NCBI GenBank assembly: GCA_029582155.1
Contig: CM055896.1
Coordinates: 23,403,184 to 23,467,183 of the forward strand
Direction of reading: 5' to 3'
DNA length: 64,000 nucleotides
Source: Panopea generosa
Lineage: Eukaryota > Mollusca > Bivalvia > Adapedonta > Hiatellidae
The position numbers and the translations under genes are program-made. Below the pieces are notes generated by a model that had not been told where the DNA came from, searched no databases, and saw only the letters and a list, made by a program, of their open reading frames with translations. Each line of letters opens with the position of its first letter. Positions within the stretch are counted from its first letter, which is position 1. Shown in pieces: positions 1-15,700 of this stretch.

Positions 1-2391
1 CTATTACACTGTGGAGCAGAACCAGGACTACACTATGGTTGTGCTGAACAAGGACTTGTATATTGTGGAGGTGAACAAGGACTACTATATTGTGGAGGTG
101 AACAAGGACTACTATATTGTGGAGCTGAACCAGGACTATTATATTGTCGAGCTGAACCAGGACTACTATATTGTGGAGGTGAACAAGAACTAATATATGG
201 TGGAGCTGAACCAGGACTACTATATTGTTGAGCTGAACAATAACTACTATATCTGGGTGCTGAACCAGTAATACTATATGGTAGAGCTGAACCAGGACTA
301 CTATATTGTGGAGCTGAACCAGGACTTCTATATAGTGGAGCTAAACCAGGACTACTATATTGTGGCGCTGAACCAGGACTTATATATTGAGGAGTTGAAC
401 CAGGACTATTATATTGTGGAGCTGAACCAGGACTACTATATGGTGGTGCTGACCCAGGACTACTATATAGTGGAGCTGAACCAGGACTACTATATGGTGG
501 TGCTGACCCAGGACTAATATATAGTGAAGCTGAACCAGGACTACTATATTGTGGAGCTGAACCAGGACTTCTATATAGTGGAGCTGAACAAGGACTACTA
601 TATTGTGGAGCTGAACAAGAACTACTAAATGGTAGAGCTTAACAAGGACGATAATATTGTGGAGCTGAACAAGGACTACTATATTGTGGAGCTAAACGAG
701 GACTATTATATTGTGGAGCTGACCCAGGACTGAAATACTGTGCAGCTGAACCAGGACTACTATATTGTGGAGCTGAACCAGGAATACTATATTGTGGAGC
801 TGAACCTGGACTACTATATTGTGGAGCTGAACCAGGACTACTATATTGTGGAGCTGAACCAAGACTATTATATTGTGGAGCTGAACCAAGACTACTATAT
901 TGTGGAGCTGAACCAAGACTATTATATTGTTGAGCTGAACCAAGACTATTATATTGTGGAGCTGAACCAAGACTACTATATTGTGGAGCTAAACCACGAC
1001 TATTAGTTGTTGGAGCTGAACCAGGACAACTATATTGTTGAGCTGAACCAAGACTATTATATTGTGGAGCTGAACCAGGAGTACTATATTGTTGAGCTTA
1101 ACCACGACTACAATATTGTGGAGCTAAACCAGAACTAATATATTGTGGAGTTAAACCAGGACTACTACATTGTGGAGCTGAACAAGGACTACTGTATGGT
1201 GAAACTGAACCAATACTACTATATTGTGGAACTGAATCAGGACTATTATATTGTGGAGATGAACCAGGACTACTTTATGGTTGTGCTGAACCAGGACTAC
1301 TATATTGTGGAACTAATCCAGGACTTCTATATGGTGGAGCTCAACCAGGACTAATATATTGATGAGTTGAACCAGGACTATTATATTGTGGAGCTGAACC
1401 ACGACTACTATATTGTGGAGCTGAACCAGGACTACTACATTGTGAAGATGAACCAGGACTACTATATGGTGGAGCTGAACCAGGACTACAGTATTGTGGA
1501 GCTGAACAAGGAATACTATATTTTGGAGCTAAACGAGGACTACAATATTGTTGAGCTGACCCAGGACTTATATATTGTGCAGATGAACTAAGACTACTAT
1601 TTTGTGGAGCTGAAACAGGACTACTATATGGTGGAGCTGAACCAGGACTACTATATTGTGGAGCTGAACCAGAACAAATATATTGTGGAGCTAAACCAGG
1701 ACTACAATATGGTGAAGCTGAACCAGGACTACAATATTTTGAAGCTAAACCAGGACTACTATATTGTGGAACTGAACCAGGATTAGTATATGGTGGAGCT
1801 GAACCAGGATTACTATATTGTAGAGCTGAACCAGGACTTCTATATTGTGGAGCTGAACCAGGACTAATATATTGTGGAGCTGAACCAGGTCTACTATATT
1901 GTGCAGCTGAACCAGGATTACTATATTGTGGTGCTGAACCAGGACTAATTAGTGGAGCTGAACCAGGACTACTATATGGTGTAGCTGAACAAGGAGTACT
2001 ATATTGTGGACCTGAACGGGGACTGTTACATTGTGAATATGAACCAAGATTACTATATCTGGGTGCAGAACCAAGACTACAATATTTTGGAACTGAACCA
2101 GGACTACAATATTGTGGAGCTGAACAAGGTCTACTATATTGTGGAGATGAATCAGGACTATTATATTGTGGAGTTGAACCAGGACTGTTATATTGTGGAG
2201 CTGAACAAGGACTATTACATTGTGGAGCTGAACCAAGACTACTATATGGTGGATATGAACCAGGACTACTATATTGTTGAGATTAACCACGATTACTATA
2301 TTGTTGAGCTAAACCAGAACTACTATATTGTGGACCTAAATCAGGACTACTATACTGTGGAGCTGAACCAGGACTTCTGTATGGTGGAACT

Positions 2392-3849
2392 GAACTAGGA
2401 CTACTATATTGAGGAGCTGAATCAGGACTATTATATTGTGGAACAAAACCAGGACTACTGTATTGTGGAGCTCAACCAGGACTAATATATGGTGGAGCTG
2501 AACCAGGACTGCGGTATTGTGGAGATGAACAAGGACTAATTTATTGTAGAGCTAAACCAGGACTACTATATTGTGGAGCTGAACAACGACTATTATATTG
2601 TGTAGCTGAACCAGGACTTCTATTGTGTGGAGCTCAACCACGACTACTATATGGTGGAGCTGAACCAGGACTACTATATGGTGGAGCTGAACCAGTACAT
2701 CTATATGGTGGAGCTGAACCAGTACTACTATATGGTGGAGCTGAACAACGACTATTATATTGTGTAGCTGAACCAGGACTTCTATTGTGTGGAGCTCAAC
2801 CAGGACTACTATATGGTGGAGCTGAACCAGGACTACTATATTGTCGAGCTGAACCAGTACATCTATATGGTGGAGCTGAACCAGTACTACTATATTGTGG
2901 AGCTGGACCAGGACTACTATATTGTATAGCTGAACCAGGACTACTATGTAGTGGAGCTGAACCAGGACTACTGTATGGTGGAGATGAACCACGACTACTT
3001 TATTGTGGAGCTGAACCAGGACTACTATATTGTGGAGCGGAACCAGGACTAGTATATTGTGGAACTGAACCAGGATTACTATATTGTTGAGCTGAACGAG
3101 GAAAACTGTATGGTGGAACTGAACTAGGACTACTATATTGAGGAGCTGAATCAGGACTATTATATTGTGGAACAAAACCAGGACTACTGTATTGTGGAGC
3201 TCAACCAGGACTAATATATGGTGGAGCTGAACCAGGACTGCGGTATTGTGGAGATGAACAAGGACTAATTTATTGTAGAGCTAAACCAGGACTACTATAT
3301 TGTGGAGCTGAACAACGACAATTATATTGTGTAGCTGAACCAGGACTTCTATTGTGTGGAGCTCAACCAGGACTACGTTATGGTGGAGCTGAACCAGGAC
3401 TACTATATGGTGGAGCTGAACCAGTACATCTATATGGTGGAGCTGAACCAGTACTACTATATGGTGGAGCTGAACAACGACTATTATATTGTGTAGCTGA
3501 ACCAGGACTTCTATTGTGTGGAGCTCAACCAGGACTACTATATGGTGGAGCTGAACCAGGACTACTATATTGTCGAGCTGAACCAGTACATTTATATGGT
3601 GGAGCTGAACCAGTACTACTATATGGTGGAGCTGGACCAGGACTACTATATTGTATAGCTGAACCAGGACTACTATGTAGTGGAGCTGAACCAGGACTAC
3701 TGTATGGTGGAGATGAACCACGACTACTTTATTGTGGAGCTGAACCAGGACTACTAAATTGTGGAGCGGAACCAGGACTAGTATATTGTGGAACTGAACC
3801 AGGATTACTATATTGTTATGCTGAACGAGGAATACTATATGGTGGAGCT
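2392..3849. repeat. 729-bp higher-order repeat, two tandem copies
   Basis: Within the 27-bp array the segment starting GAACTAGGAC at 2,392 recurs at 3,121, exactly 729 bp later, which is 27 units of 27 bp. Rare unit variants follow in the same order in both copies: CCAGTACATCTATATGG, GAACAACGACTATTATATTG and CTTCTATTGTGTGGAGC. The two copies differ at only a few bases. The right edge near 3,849 is approximate because copy 2 fades back into ordinary units. Confidence 0.9.
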
Positions 3850-6800
3850 GAACCAGGACTACTATATGGTGGAGCTGAATCAGGACTACTATATTGTGGA
3901 GCTGAAACAAAAGTACAATATTTTGTAGCAGACCAAGGACTACTATATAGTGGAGCTGAACCAGTAATATTATATGGTGGAGCTGAACCAGGAGTACAAT
4001 ATTTTGTAGCTGACCAATGATTACTATACAGTGGAGCTGAGCCAGTAATATTATATAGTGGAGCTTAACCAGTACTACAATATTGTGGAACTGAATCAAA
4101 ATATTATATTGTGGAGCTAAACCAGGACTACTATATTGTGGAGCTGAACCAGGACTGCTATATGGTGGAGCTGAACCAGTACCACTATATTGTGGAGCTG
4201 AACCAGTACTACTATATTGTGGAGCTGAACAAAGACTACTATATTGTGGAACTTAACCAGGACTACTATATGGTGGAGATGAACCAGGACTACTATATCG
4301 TGAAGCTGAACCAAGACAACTTGATTGTGGAGCTGAACCAGGACTACTTTATTGTGGAATTGAACCAGGACTACTATATGGTGGAGTTGAACCAGGACTA
4401 CAATATTGTTGTGGTGAACCAGGACTAAAATACTGTGGAGCTGAACCAGGACTACTTTATTTTGGAGCTGAACCAGAACTACTACATTGTGGAGCTGAAC
4501 CAGGACAACTATATTGTGGAGCAGACCTAGGGCTAGTATATTGTCGAGCTGAACAAGGACTACTATAATTTGGAGCTGAACCAGAACTACTATATTGTGA
4601 AGCTGAACCAGGACTACTATATGATGGAGCTGACCCAGTACTACAATATTGTGGAGTTGAACCAGGACTACTATATAGTGGAGCTGAACCAAGACAACTT
4701 TATTGTGGAGCTGAACCAGGACTACTTTATAAGGATCTTAACCAGGACTACTATATGGTGGATTTGAACCACGACTACAATATTGTGGCGCTGAACAAGA
4801 ACTACTTTATTGTGAAACTTAACCAGGACTACTATATGGTGGAGATGACCCAGGACTACTATATGGTGGAGATGAACCAGGACTACTAAATTGTGGAGCT
4901 GAACCAAGACAAGTATATTGTGACACTGAACCAGGACTACTATATTGTGGAACTGAACCAGGAATACTATATGGTGGAGCTGAACCATGACTAATATATT
5001 GTGGAGCTGTACCAGTACTACTATATGGTGGAGCGTAACCAGTACTACTATATGGTGCAGCTGAACCAGGACTACAATATTGTGGAGCTGAACCAGGAAT
5101 ACAATATTTTGTAGCTCACCAAGGACTACTATATAGTGGAGCTGAGCCAGTAATATTATATGGTGGAGTTGAACCAGGACTATATTATTGTTGAGCTGAA
5201 CCAGGACTACTATATGGTGGAGCTGAACCAGGACTACTATATTGTGGAGCTGAACAAAGACTACTGTATTCTGGAACTTAACCAGGACTACTATATTGTG
5301 GAGTTGAACCAGGACTACTATATTGTGGAGCTGAACCAGGACTACTATATGGTGAAGCTGAATCAGGACTACTATATTCTTGAGCTTAACCAGGACTACT
5401 ATATTGTGGAGCTGAACCAGGACTACTATATTGTGGAGCTAAACCAGGACTACAATATGATGGAGCTGAACCAGGACTACCATATTGTGGAGCTAAACGA
5501 GGACTACTATATTGTGGAGGGAAGCAGGACTAATATATCTGGGTGCTGAAGCAGGACTAATATATTGTGGAGCTAAACCAGGACTACTATATTGTGGAGC
5601 TGAACCAAGACTACTACATGGTGGAGCTGAACCAGTGCTACTATATTGTGGAGCTGAACCAAGACTACTATATGGTGGAGCTGAACCAGAATTATATTGT
5701 TCAGCTGATCCAGGACTATTATATTGTGGAGCTGAACCAGGAGTACAATATTTTGGAGCTGACCCAGGAATACTATAGAGTGGAGCTGAACCAGTAATAT
5801 TATATGGTGAAAGTGGACCAGGACTATATTATTGATGAGCTGAACCAGGACTACTATATGGTGGATCTGAACCACGACTACAATATTGTGGAGCTGAACA
5901 AGAACTACTTTATTGTGGAACTTAACCAGGACTACTATATGGTAGAGATGACCCATGACTACTATGTGGTGGAGATGAACCAGGACTACTAAATTGTGGA
6001 ACTTAACAAGGACAAGTATATTGTGACACTGAACCGGGACTACTATATTGTGGAGCTGAACCAGGAATAATATATGGTGGAGCTGAACCAGGACTACTAT
6101 ATTGTGGAGCTGAACCAGTACTACTATATGGTGGAGCGGAACCAGTACTACTATATGGTGCAGCTGAACCAGGACTACTATATTGTGGAGCTGAACTAGG
6201 AGTACAATATTATGGAACTGACGCAGGACTACTATATTGTGGAGCTGAACCAGGACTACTATACTGTGGAGCTGGTGCAGGACTACAATATCTGGGTGCA
6301 GAACCAGGACTATTATAGTGAGTAGATGAACCAGGATTACTATATTGTGGAGACAAATCAGGACTTATATATTTTGGAACTGAAACAGGACAGATATATT
6401 GTGGAGCTAAACCAGGACTACTATATTGTGGAGCTGAACAAGGACTACTATATTTTTGAGCTGAATCACGACTACTATATTGGTGAGCTGAAACTGGACC
6501 AATATATTTTGAAACTGGACCAGGACTACTATATGGTGGAGCTGAACAAGGATTACTATATTGTGGAGCAGAACCAGGACTACAATATGATGCAGCTTAA
6601 CCAGGACTACTATATTGAGGAGCGGAACCAAGACTAATATATACGGGTGCTAAACCAAGACTTCTATATGGTGGAGTTGAACCAGGACTACTATATTGTG
6701 GAGCTGAACCAGTATTACTATATTGTGGACCTGAACCACGCTTACTGTATGTGAAGCTAAACAAGGACTACTTTATTGTGGAGCTGAAACTGGACTACAA

Positions 6801-7529
6801 TATTGTGGAGCTCAACCAGGACTATCATATATAAGAGCTGAACCAGGACTACTATATGGTGGGGCTGAACCAGGACTACTATATTGTGGGGCTAAACCAG
6901 GTCTACTATATTGTGGAGTTGAAGCAGGACTACTCTATTGTGGAGCTGAACCAGGACTACTATATTGTGGAGCAGAACCAGGACTCATATATATGGGTGC
7001 TAAACCTGGACTACTATATGGTGGAGTTGAACCAGGACTATTCTATTGTGGAACTGAACCAGGATTACTATATTGTGAACTTGAACCACGATTACTGTAT
7101 TGTGAAGCTGAACAAGGACTACATTATTGTGGAGCTGAATCAGGACTACTATATTGTGGAGCTGAACCAGGACTGCTGTATTGTTGCGCCGAACCAGGAC
7201 TACTATTTTATGGAACTGAACGAGGAGTACTATATTGTGGAGCTGAACCAGGACTACTATATTGTCGAGCTGAACCAGGACTACTATATGGTGGAGCTGA
7301 ACCAGGACTTTTGTATATATGGGTACTAAACCAGGACTACTATATGCTGGAGTTGAACCAGGATTACTTCATTGTGGAGATGAACCAGGACTGCTGTATT
7401 GTTGCGCTGAACCAGGACTAATATTTTATGGAACTGAACGAGGAGTACTATATTGTGGAGCTGAACCAGGACTACTATATTGTCGAGCTGAACCAGGACT
7501 ACTATATGGTGGAGCTGAACCAGGACTAC

Positions 7530-10500
7530 TGTATATATGGTTGCTAAACCAGGACTACTATATGGTGGAGTTGAACCAGGATTACTATATTGTGGAGCTG
7601 AACCACGACTACTATATTGTGAAGCTAAACAAGGACTACTTTATTGTGGAGCTGAATCAGGACAACTATATTGTGGAGCTGAACCAGGACTACTATATTA
7701 TGGAACTGAACGAGGAGTACTATATTGTGGAACTGAACCATGACTACATGTAGTATATGGTGGAGCTGAATCAGGACTACTCTATGGTGGAGCTGAACCA
7801 GGACTACATTATTGTTGAGCTGAACCAGGAATACTATATGGTGTAGCTGAACCAGGACTACTCTTTTGCGGATCTGAACCAGGACTACTATATTGTGGAA
7901 CTAAACCAGGACTAATATATGGTGGTGCTGAACCAGAACTACTTTATTGTGGATCTGAACCAGGACTACTATATTGTGGAACTGAACCAGGACTAATATA
8001 TGATGGAGATGAACCAGGACTTTTATATTGTGGAGCTGAACCAGGACTACTATATTGTGGAGCTGAAACAGGACTACTATATTGTGGAGCTGAACCAGGA
8101 CTATTATATTGTGGAGATGTACCAGGACTACTATATTGTGGAGCTGAACCAGAACTACTATATTGTGGAGCTGACCCAGGACTACTATATGTATATGGTG
8201 GACCTGGACCAGGACTATTATATTGTGGAGCTAAATCCTGACTACTATATCGTGGAGCTGACCCAGGACTAATATATTGTGGAGCTGACCCAGGACTACT
8301 ATATTGTGGAGCTGACCCAGGACTACTGTATTGTGGACCTGAACCAGGACTACTGTATTGTTGAGCTGAACCTGGACTACTATATTGTGGAGCTGAACCT
8401 GGACTACTGTATTGTGGACCTGAACCTGGACTACTATATGGTGGAGCTGAACCTGGACTACTATATGGTGGAGCTGACCCAGGACTACTATATTGTGGAC
8501 CTGAACCAGGACTACTATATTGTGGAGCTGAACCTGGACTACTGTATTGTTGAGCTGAACCTGGACTACTGTATTGTGGAGCTGACCAAGGACTACTATA
8601 TTGTGGAGCTGAAACAGGACTACTGTATCTGGTTGTTGAACCAGGACTACTATATAATGGAGCTGATCCAGTACTATTATATGCTGGGTCTGAACCAGGA
8701 ACACTATATGGTGTATCTGAACCAGGACTACAATATTGTGGAGCTGAACCAGGACTACTATATTGTCGAGCTGAACCAGGACTACTATATGGTGGAGCTG
8801 AACCAGGACTATTGTATATATGAGTACTAAACCAGGACTATTATATGGTGGAGTTGAACCAGGATTACTTTATTGTTGAGCTGAACCATGACTGCTGTAT
8901 TGTTGCGCTGAACCAGGACTACTATTTTATGGAACTGAACGAGGAGTACTATATTGTGGAGCTGAACCAGGACTACTATATTGTCGAGCTGAACCAGGAC
9001 TACTATATGGTGGAGCTGAACCAGGACTACTGTATATATGGGTGCTAAACCAGGACTACTATATGGTGGAGTTGAACCAGGATTACTATATTGTAGAGCT
9101 GAACCACGACTATTATATTGTGAAGCTAAACAAGGACTACTTTATTGTGGAGTTGAATCAGGACTACTATATTGTGGAGCTGAACCAGGACTGCTGTATT
9201 GTGGCGCTGAACCAGGACTACTATATTATGGAACTGAACGAGGAGTACTATATTATGGAACTGAACAATGACTACATGTAGTATATGGTGGAGCTGAATC
9301 AGGACTACTCTATGGTGGAGCTGAACCAGGACTACATTATTGTTGAGCTGAACCAGGAATACTATATGGTGTAGCTGAACCAGGACTTCTCTATTGCGGA
9401 TCTGAACCAGGACTACTATATTGTGGAACTAAACCAGGACTAATATATGGTGGTGCTGAACCAGAACTACTTTATTGTGGATCTGAACCAGGACTACTAT
9501 ATTGTGGAACTGAACCAGGACTACTATATGATGGAGATGAACCAGGACTTCTATATTGTGGAGCTGAACCAGGACTACTATATTGTGGAGCTGAAACAGG
9601 ACTACTATATTGTGGAGCTGAACCAGGACTATTATATTGCGGAGATGTACCAGGACTACTATATTGTGGAGCTGAACCAGAACTACTATATGGTGGAGCT
9701 GACCCAGGACTAATATATTGTGGAGCTGAACCAGGACTATTATATTGTGGATATGTACCAGGACTACTATATTGTGGAGCTGAACCAGAACTACTATATT
9801 GTGGAGCTGAACCAGGACTACTATATGTATATGGTGGACCTGGACCAGGACTATTATATTGTGGAGCTAAACCCTGACTACTATATTGTGGAGCTGACCG
9901 AGGACTAATATATTGTGGAGCTGACCCAGGACTACTATATTGTGGAGCTGACCCAGGACTACTGTATTGTGGACCTGAACCAGGACTACTGTATTGTGGA
10001 GCTGAACCTGGACTGCTGTATTGTGGAGCTGACCAAGGACTACTATATTGTGGAGCTGAACCAGGACTACTGTATCTGGGTGTTGAACCAGGACTACTAT
10101 ATAATGGAGCTGATCCAGTACTATTATATGCTGGGTCTGAACCAGGAACACTATATGGTGTATCTGAACCAGGACTACAATATTGTGGAGCTGAACCAGG
10201 ACTACTATATTGTGGAGCTGAACCAGGACTACTATATGGTGGAGCTGAACCAGGACTATTGTATATATGAGTACTAAACCAGGACTACTATATGGTGGAG
10301 CTGAACCAGGACTATTGTATATATGAGTACTAAACCAGGACTACTATATGGTGGAGTTGAACCAGGATTACTTTATTGTGGAGCTGAACCATGACTGCTG
10401 TATTGTTGCGCTGAACCAGGACTACTATTTTATGGAACTGAACGAGGAGTACTATATTGTGGAGCTGAACCAGGACTACTATATTGTCGAGCTGAACAAG

Positions 10501-11700
10501 GACTACTATATGGTGGAGCTGAACCAGGACTACTGTATATATGGGTGCTAAATCAGGACTACTATATGGTGGAGTTGAACCAGGATTACTATATTGTGGA
10601 GCTGAACCACGACTACTATATTGCGAAGCTAAACAAGGACTACTTTATTGTGGAGCTGAATCAGGACTACTATATTGTGGAGCTGAACCAGGACTGCTTT
10701 ATTGTGGCGCTGAACCAGGACTACTATATTATGGAACTGAACGAGGAGTACTATATTGTGGAACTGAACCATGACTACATGTAGTATCTGGTGGAGCTGA
10801 ATCAGGACTATCTATGGTGGAGCTGAACCAGGACTACATTATTGTTGAGCTGAACCAGGAATACTATATGGTGTAGCTGAACCAGGACTACTCTATTGCG
10901 GATCTGAACCAGGACTACTATATTGTGGAACTAAACCAGGACTAATATATGGTGGTGCTGAACCAGAACTACTTTATTGTGGATCTGAACCAGGACTACT
11001 ATATTGTGGAACTGAACCAGGACTACTATATGATGGAGATGAACCAGGACTTCTATATTGTGGAGCTGAACCTGGACTACTATATTGTGGAGCTGAAACA
11101 GGACTACTGTATTGTGGAGCTGAACCAGGACTATTATATTGTGGAGCTGAAACAGGACTACTATATTTTGGAGCTGAACCAGGACTATTATATTGTGGAG
11201 ATGTACCAGGACTACTATATTGTGGAGCTGAACCAGAACTACTATATTGTGGAGCTGAACCAGGACTACTATATGTATATGGTGGACCTGGACCAGGACT
11301 ATTATATTGTGGAGCTAAACCCTGACTACTATTTTGTGGAGCTGACCCAGGACTAATATATTGTGGAGCTGACCCAGGACTACTATATTGTGGAGCTGAC
11401 CCAGGACTACTATATTGTGGAGCTGATCCAGGACTACTATATTGTGGAGCTGACCCTGGACTACTGTATTGTTGAGCTGAACCAGGACTACTATATTGTG
11501 GAGCTGACCAAGGACTACTATATTGTGGAGCTGAACCAGGACTACTGTATCTGGGTGTTGAACCAGGACTACTATATAATGGAGCTGATCAAGTACTATT
11601 ATTTGCTGGGTCTGAACCCGGAACACTATATGGTGTATCTGAACCAGGACTACAATATTGTGGAGCTGAACCAGGACTACTGTATCTGGATGCTTAACCA
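7530..11700. repeat. about 1.5-kb higher-order repeat, nearly three copies
   Basis: A block with the marker GTGCTAAACCAGGAC (or close variants) followed by the same series of variant units recurs near 7,537, 9,038 and 10,541, spacings of about 1,501 and 1,503 bp. Shared markers include GAACGAGGAGTACTATATT, TGACTACATGTAGTAT and TATGTATATGGTGGACC. Whole-unit indels exist between copies, so local offsets vary from about 1,450 to 1,640 bp in the middle of the block. The third copy grades into other units near 11.7 kb. Confidence 0.85.
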
Positions 11701-12741
11701 GGACTACTATATTGTGGAACTGAACCAAGATTTATGTATTGTGAAGCTGAACAAGGACTGCTATATGGTGGAACTGAACAAGTACTACAATATTGTGGAG
11801 CTAAACCAGGACTACTATATTGTGGAGCTTAACCATGACTACTATACGGTGGAGCTAACCAAGGACTACAATATTGTGGAGCTGAACCAGGTCTACTATA
11901 TGGTGGAGTTGAATGAGTAGTTTTATATTGTGGAGCTGAACCAGGACTACTATATGGTGGAACTGAACCAGGACTACAATATTGTGGAGCTGATGCAGGA
12001 TTACTATATCTGGCTGCAGAACTAGTACTATTATAGTCAGAAGATGAACCAGGATTACTATATTGTGGAGTTTAACCAGTACTACTATATTGTGGAGATG
12101 AATCAGGACTAATATATTGTGGAACTGAACCAGGATTACTATATTGTATAGCTGAACCAGGAATTCTATGTGGTGGACCAGAACCAGGACTACTATATTG
12201 TGATTCTGAACCAGGACTACTATATTATGGAAAGGAACCAGAACTAATATATGGTGGAGATGAACAAGGACTACTATATTGTGGAGCTGAACCAGGAATA
12301 CTATATTGTGGAGCTGATGCAGGACTACAATATCTGGGTGCAGAACCAGGACTATTATAGTGAGCAGATGAACCAGGATTACTATATTGTGGAGACAAAT
12401 CAGGACTTATATATTGTGGAACTGAAACAGGACTGACATATTGTGGAGCTAAACCAGGACTACTATATTGTGGAGCTGAACAAGGACTACTATATTGTGG
12501 AAAGGAACCAGAACTAATATATGGTGGAGATGAACAAGGACTACTATATTGTGATGCTGACCCAGGACTACTATATTGTGGAGCTGAACCAGGACTACTA
12601 TATGTATATGGTGGACCTGGACCAGGACTACTATATTGTGGAGCTGAACCAGGACTACTATATGTATATGGTGGACCTGGACCAGGACTACTATATTGTG
12701 GAGCTGAACCAGGACTACTATATTGTGGAGCAGAACCAGGA

Positions 12742-15700
12742 CTACTATATTGTGATTCTGAACCAAGACTACTATATTGTGGAAAGGAACCAGAACTACT
12801 ATATGGTGGAGATGAACAAGGACTACTATATTGTGGAGCTGAACCAGGACTACTATATGTATATGGTGGACCTGGACCAGGACTACTATATTGTGGAGCT
12901 GAACCAGGACTACTATATTGTGGAGCAGAACCAAGACTACTATATTGTGGAAAGGAACCAGAACTACTATATGGTGGAGATGAACCAGGACTACTATATT
13001 GTGGAGCTGACCCAGGACTACTATATTGTGGAGCTAAACCAGGACTACTATATTGTGGAGCTGACCCTGGACTAATATATTGTGGAGCTGACCCTGGACT
13101 GCTGTATTGTGGAGCTGACCCAGGACTACTATATTGTGGAGATGACCCAGGACTACTATATTGTGGAGCTGACCCAGGACTATTTTATGGTGGAGCTGAA
13201 CCAGGACTACTGTATCCGGGTGTTGAACTAGGACTACTATATAGTGGAACTGATCCAGTACTATTATATTCTGGGGCTGAACCAGGAACACTATATGGTG
13301 GAGCTGAACCTGGACTACAATATTGTGGAGCTGAACCTGGACTACTGTATCTGGATGCTGAACCAGGACTACTATATGGTGGAGCTGATCCAGGACTACT
13401 GTATTGTGAAGCTGAACCAGGACTACTATATTGTGGTGTTGAACCAGGACTACTATATGGTGGAGCTGAACCAGGACAACGATATTGTGGAGCTGAACCA
13501 GAACTGCTATATTGTGAATCTGAACCTGGACTACTATATCGTGGAGCTAAACCGGCAAAACTATATTGTGGAGCTGACCCAGGACTGCTGTATTGTGGCG
13601 CTGAACCATGACTACTATATTATGGAACTGAACGAGGAGTACTATATTGTGGAACTGAACCATGACTACATGTAGTATATGGTGGAGCTGAATCAGGACT
13701 ACTCTATGGTGGAGCTGAACCAGGACTACATTATTGTTGAGCTGAACCAGGAATACTATATGGTGTAGCTGAACCAGGACTACTCTATTGCGGATCTGAA
13801 CCAGGACTGCTATATTGTGGAACTAAACCAGGACTTCAATATTGTGGAGCAGAACCAGGTCTACTATATGGTGGATTTGAACTAGTAGTTTTATATTGTG
13901 GAGCTGAACCAGGACTACTATATGGTGGAGCTGATGCAGGACTTCTATATCTTGCTGCAGAACCAGGTCTATTATAGTCAGGAGATAAACCAGGATTACT
14001 ATATTGTGGAGCTGAACGAGTACTACTATATTGTGGAGATGAATCAGGATTAATATATTGTGGAACTGAACGAGTACTACTATATTGTGATGATGAATCA
14101 GGACTAATATATTGTGGAACTGAACCAGGACTACTATATGTATATGGTGGACCTGGACCAGGACTACTATATTGTGGAGCTGAACCAGGAGTACTATATT
14201 GTGGTGCTGAACCAGGACTACTATATCTGGGTGCTGAACCAGTACTACTATATCTGGGTGCTGAACCAGGAATACTATATGGTACAGCTGAACCAGGAGT
14301 ACTATATTGTGTATCTGAACCAGGACTTCTATATTTGGGTGCTGAACCAGGACTTCTTTATGGTGGAGCTGAACCAGGACTTCTCTATTTTGGAGCTGAA
14401 CCAGGACTAATATATGGTGGAGCTGAACCAGGAATACTATATTGTGGAGCTAAATCAGGACTACTATATTGTGATTCTGAACCAAGACTACTATATTGTG
14501 GAAAGGAACCAGAACTACTATATGGTGGAGATGAACAAGGACTACTATATTGTGGAGCTGAACCAGGACTACTATATGTATATGGTGGACCTGGACCAGG
14601 ACTACTATATTGTGGAGCTGAACCAGGACTACTATATTGTGGAGCAGAACCAAGACTACTATATTGTGGAAAGGAACCAGAACTACTATATGGTGGAGAT
14701 GAACCAGGACTACTATATTGTGGAGCTGACCCAGGACTACTATATTGTGGAGCTAAACCAGGACTACTATATTGTGGAGCTGACCCTGGACTAATATATT
14801 GTGGAGCTGACCCTGGACTGCTGTATTGTGGAGCTGACCCAGGACTACTATATTGTGGAGATGACCCAGGACTACTATATTGTGGAGCTGACCCAGGACT
14901 ATTTTATGGTGGAGCTGAACCAGGACTACTGTATCCGGGTGTTGAACTAGGACTACTATATAGTGGAACTGATCCAGTACTATTATATTCTGGGGCTGAA
15001 CCAGGAACACTATATGGTGGAGCTGAACCTGGACTACAATATTGTGGAGCTGAACCTGGACTACTGTATCTGGATGCTGAACCAGGACTACTATATGGTG
15101 GAGCTGATCCAGGACTACTGTATTGTGAAGCTGAACCAGGACTACTATATTGTGGAGTTGAACCAGGACTACTATATGGTGGAGCTGAACCAGGACAACG
15201 ATATTGTGGAGCTGAACCAGAACTGCTATATTGTGAATCTGAACCTGGACTACTATATCGTGGAGCTAAACCGGCAAAACTATATTGTGGAGCTGACCCA
15301 GGACTGCTGTATTGTGGCGCTGAACCATGACTACTATATTATGGAACTGAACGAGGAGTACTATATTGTGGAACTGAACCATGACTACATGTAGTATATG
15401 GTGGAGCTGAATCAGGACTACTCTATGGTGGAGCTGAACCAGGACTACATTATTGTTGAGCTGAACCAGGAATACTATATGGTGTAGCTGAACCAGGACT
15501 ACTCTATTGCGGATCTGAACCAGGACTGCTATATTGTGGAACTAAACCAGGACTTCAATATTGTGGAGCAGAACCAGGTCTACTATATGGTGGATTTGAA
15601 CTAGTAGTTTTATATTGTGGAGCTGAACCAGGACTACTATATGGTGGAGCTGATGCAGGACTTCTATATCTTGCTGCAGAACCAGGTCTATTATAGTCAG

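Noticed and set aside
14335-15330. 331-codon open frame (GAEPGLLYC period) and 265-codon minus frame at 16,104-16,901
   Set aside because: Products of the 27-bp repeat; competing frames are equally open and the frames end at random unit variants.
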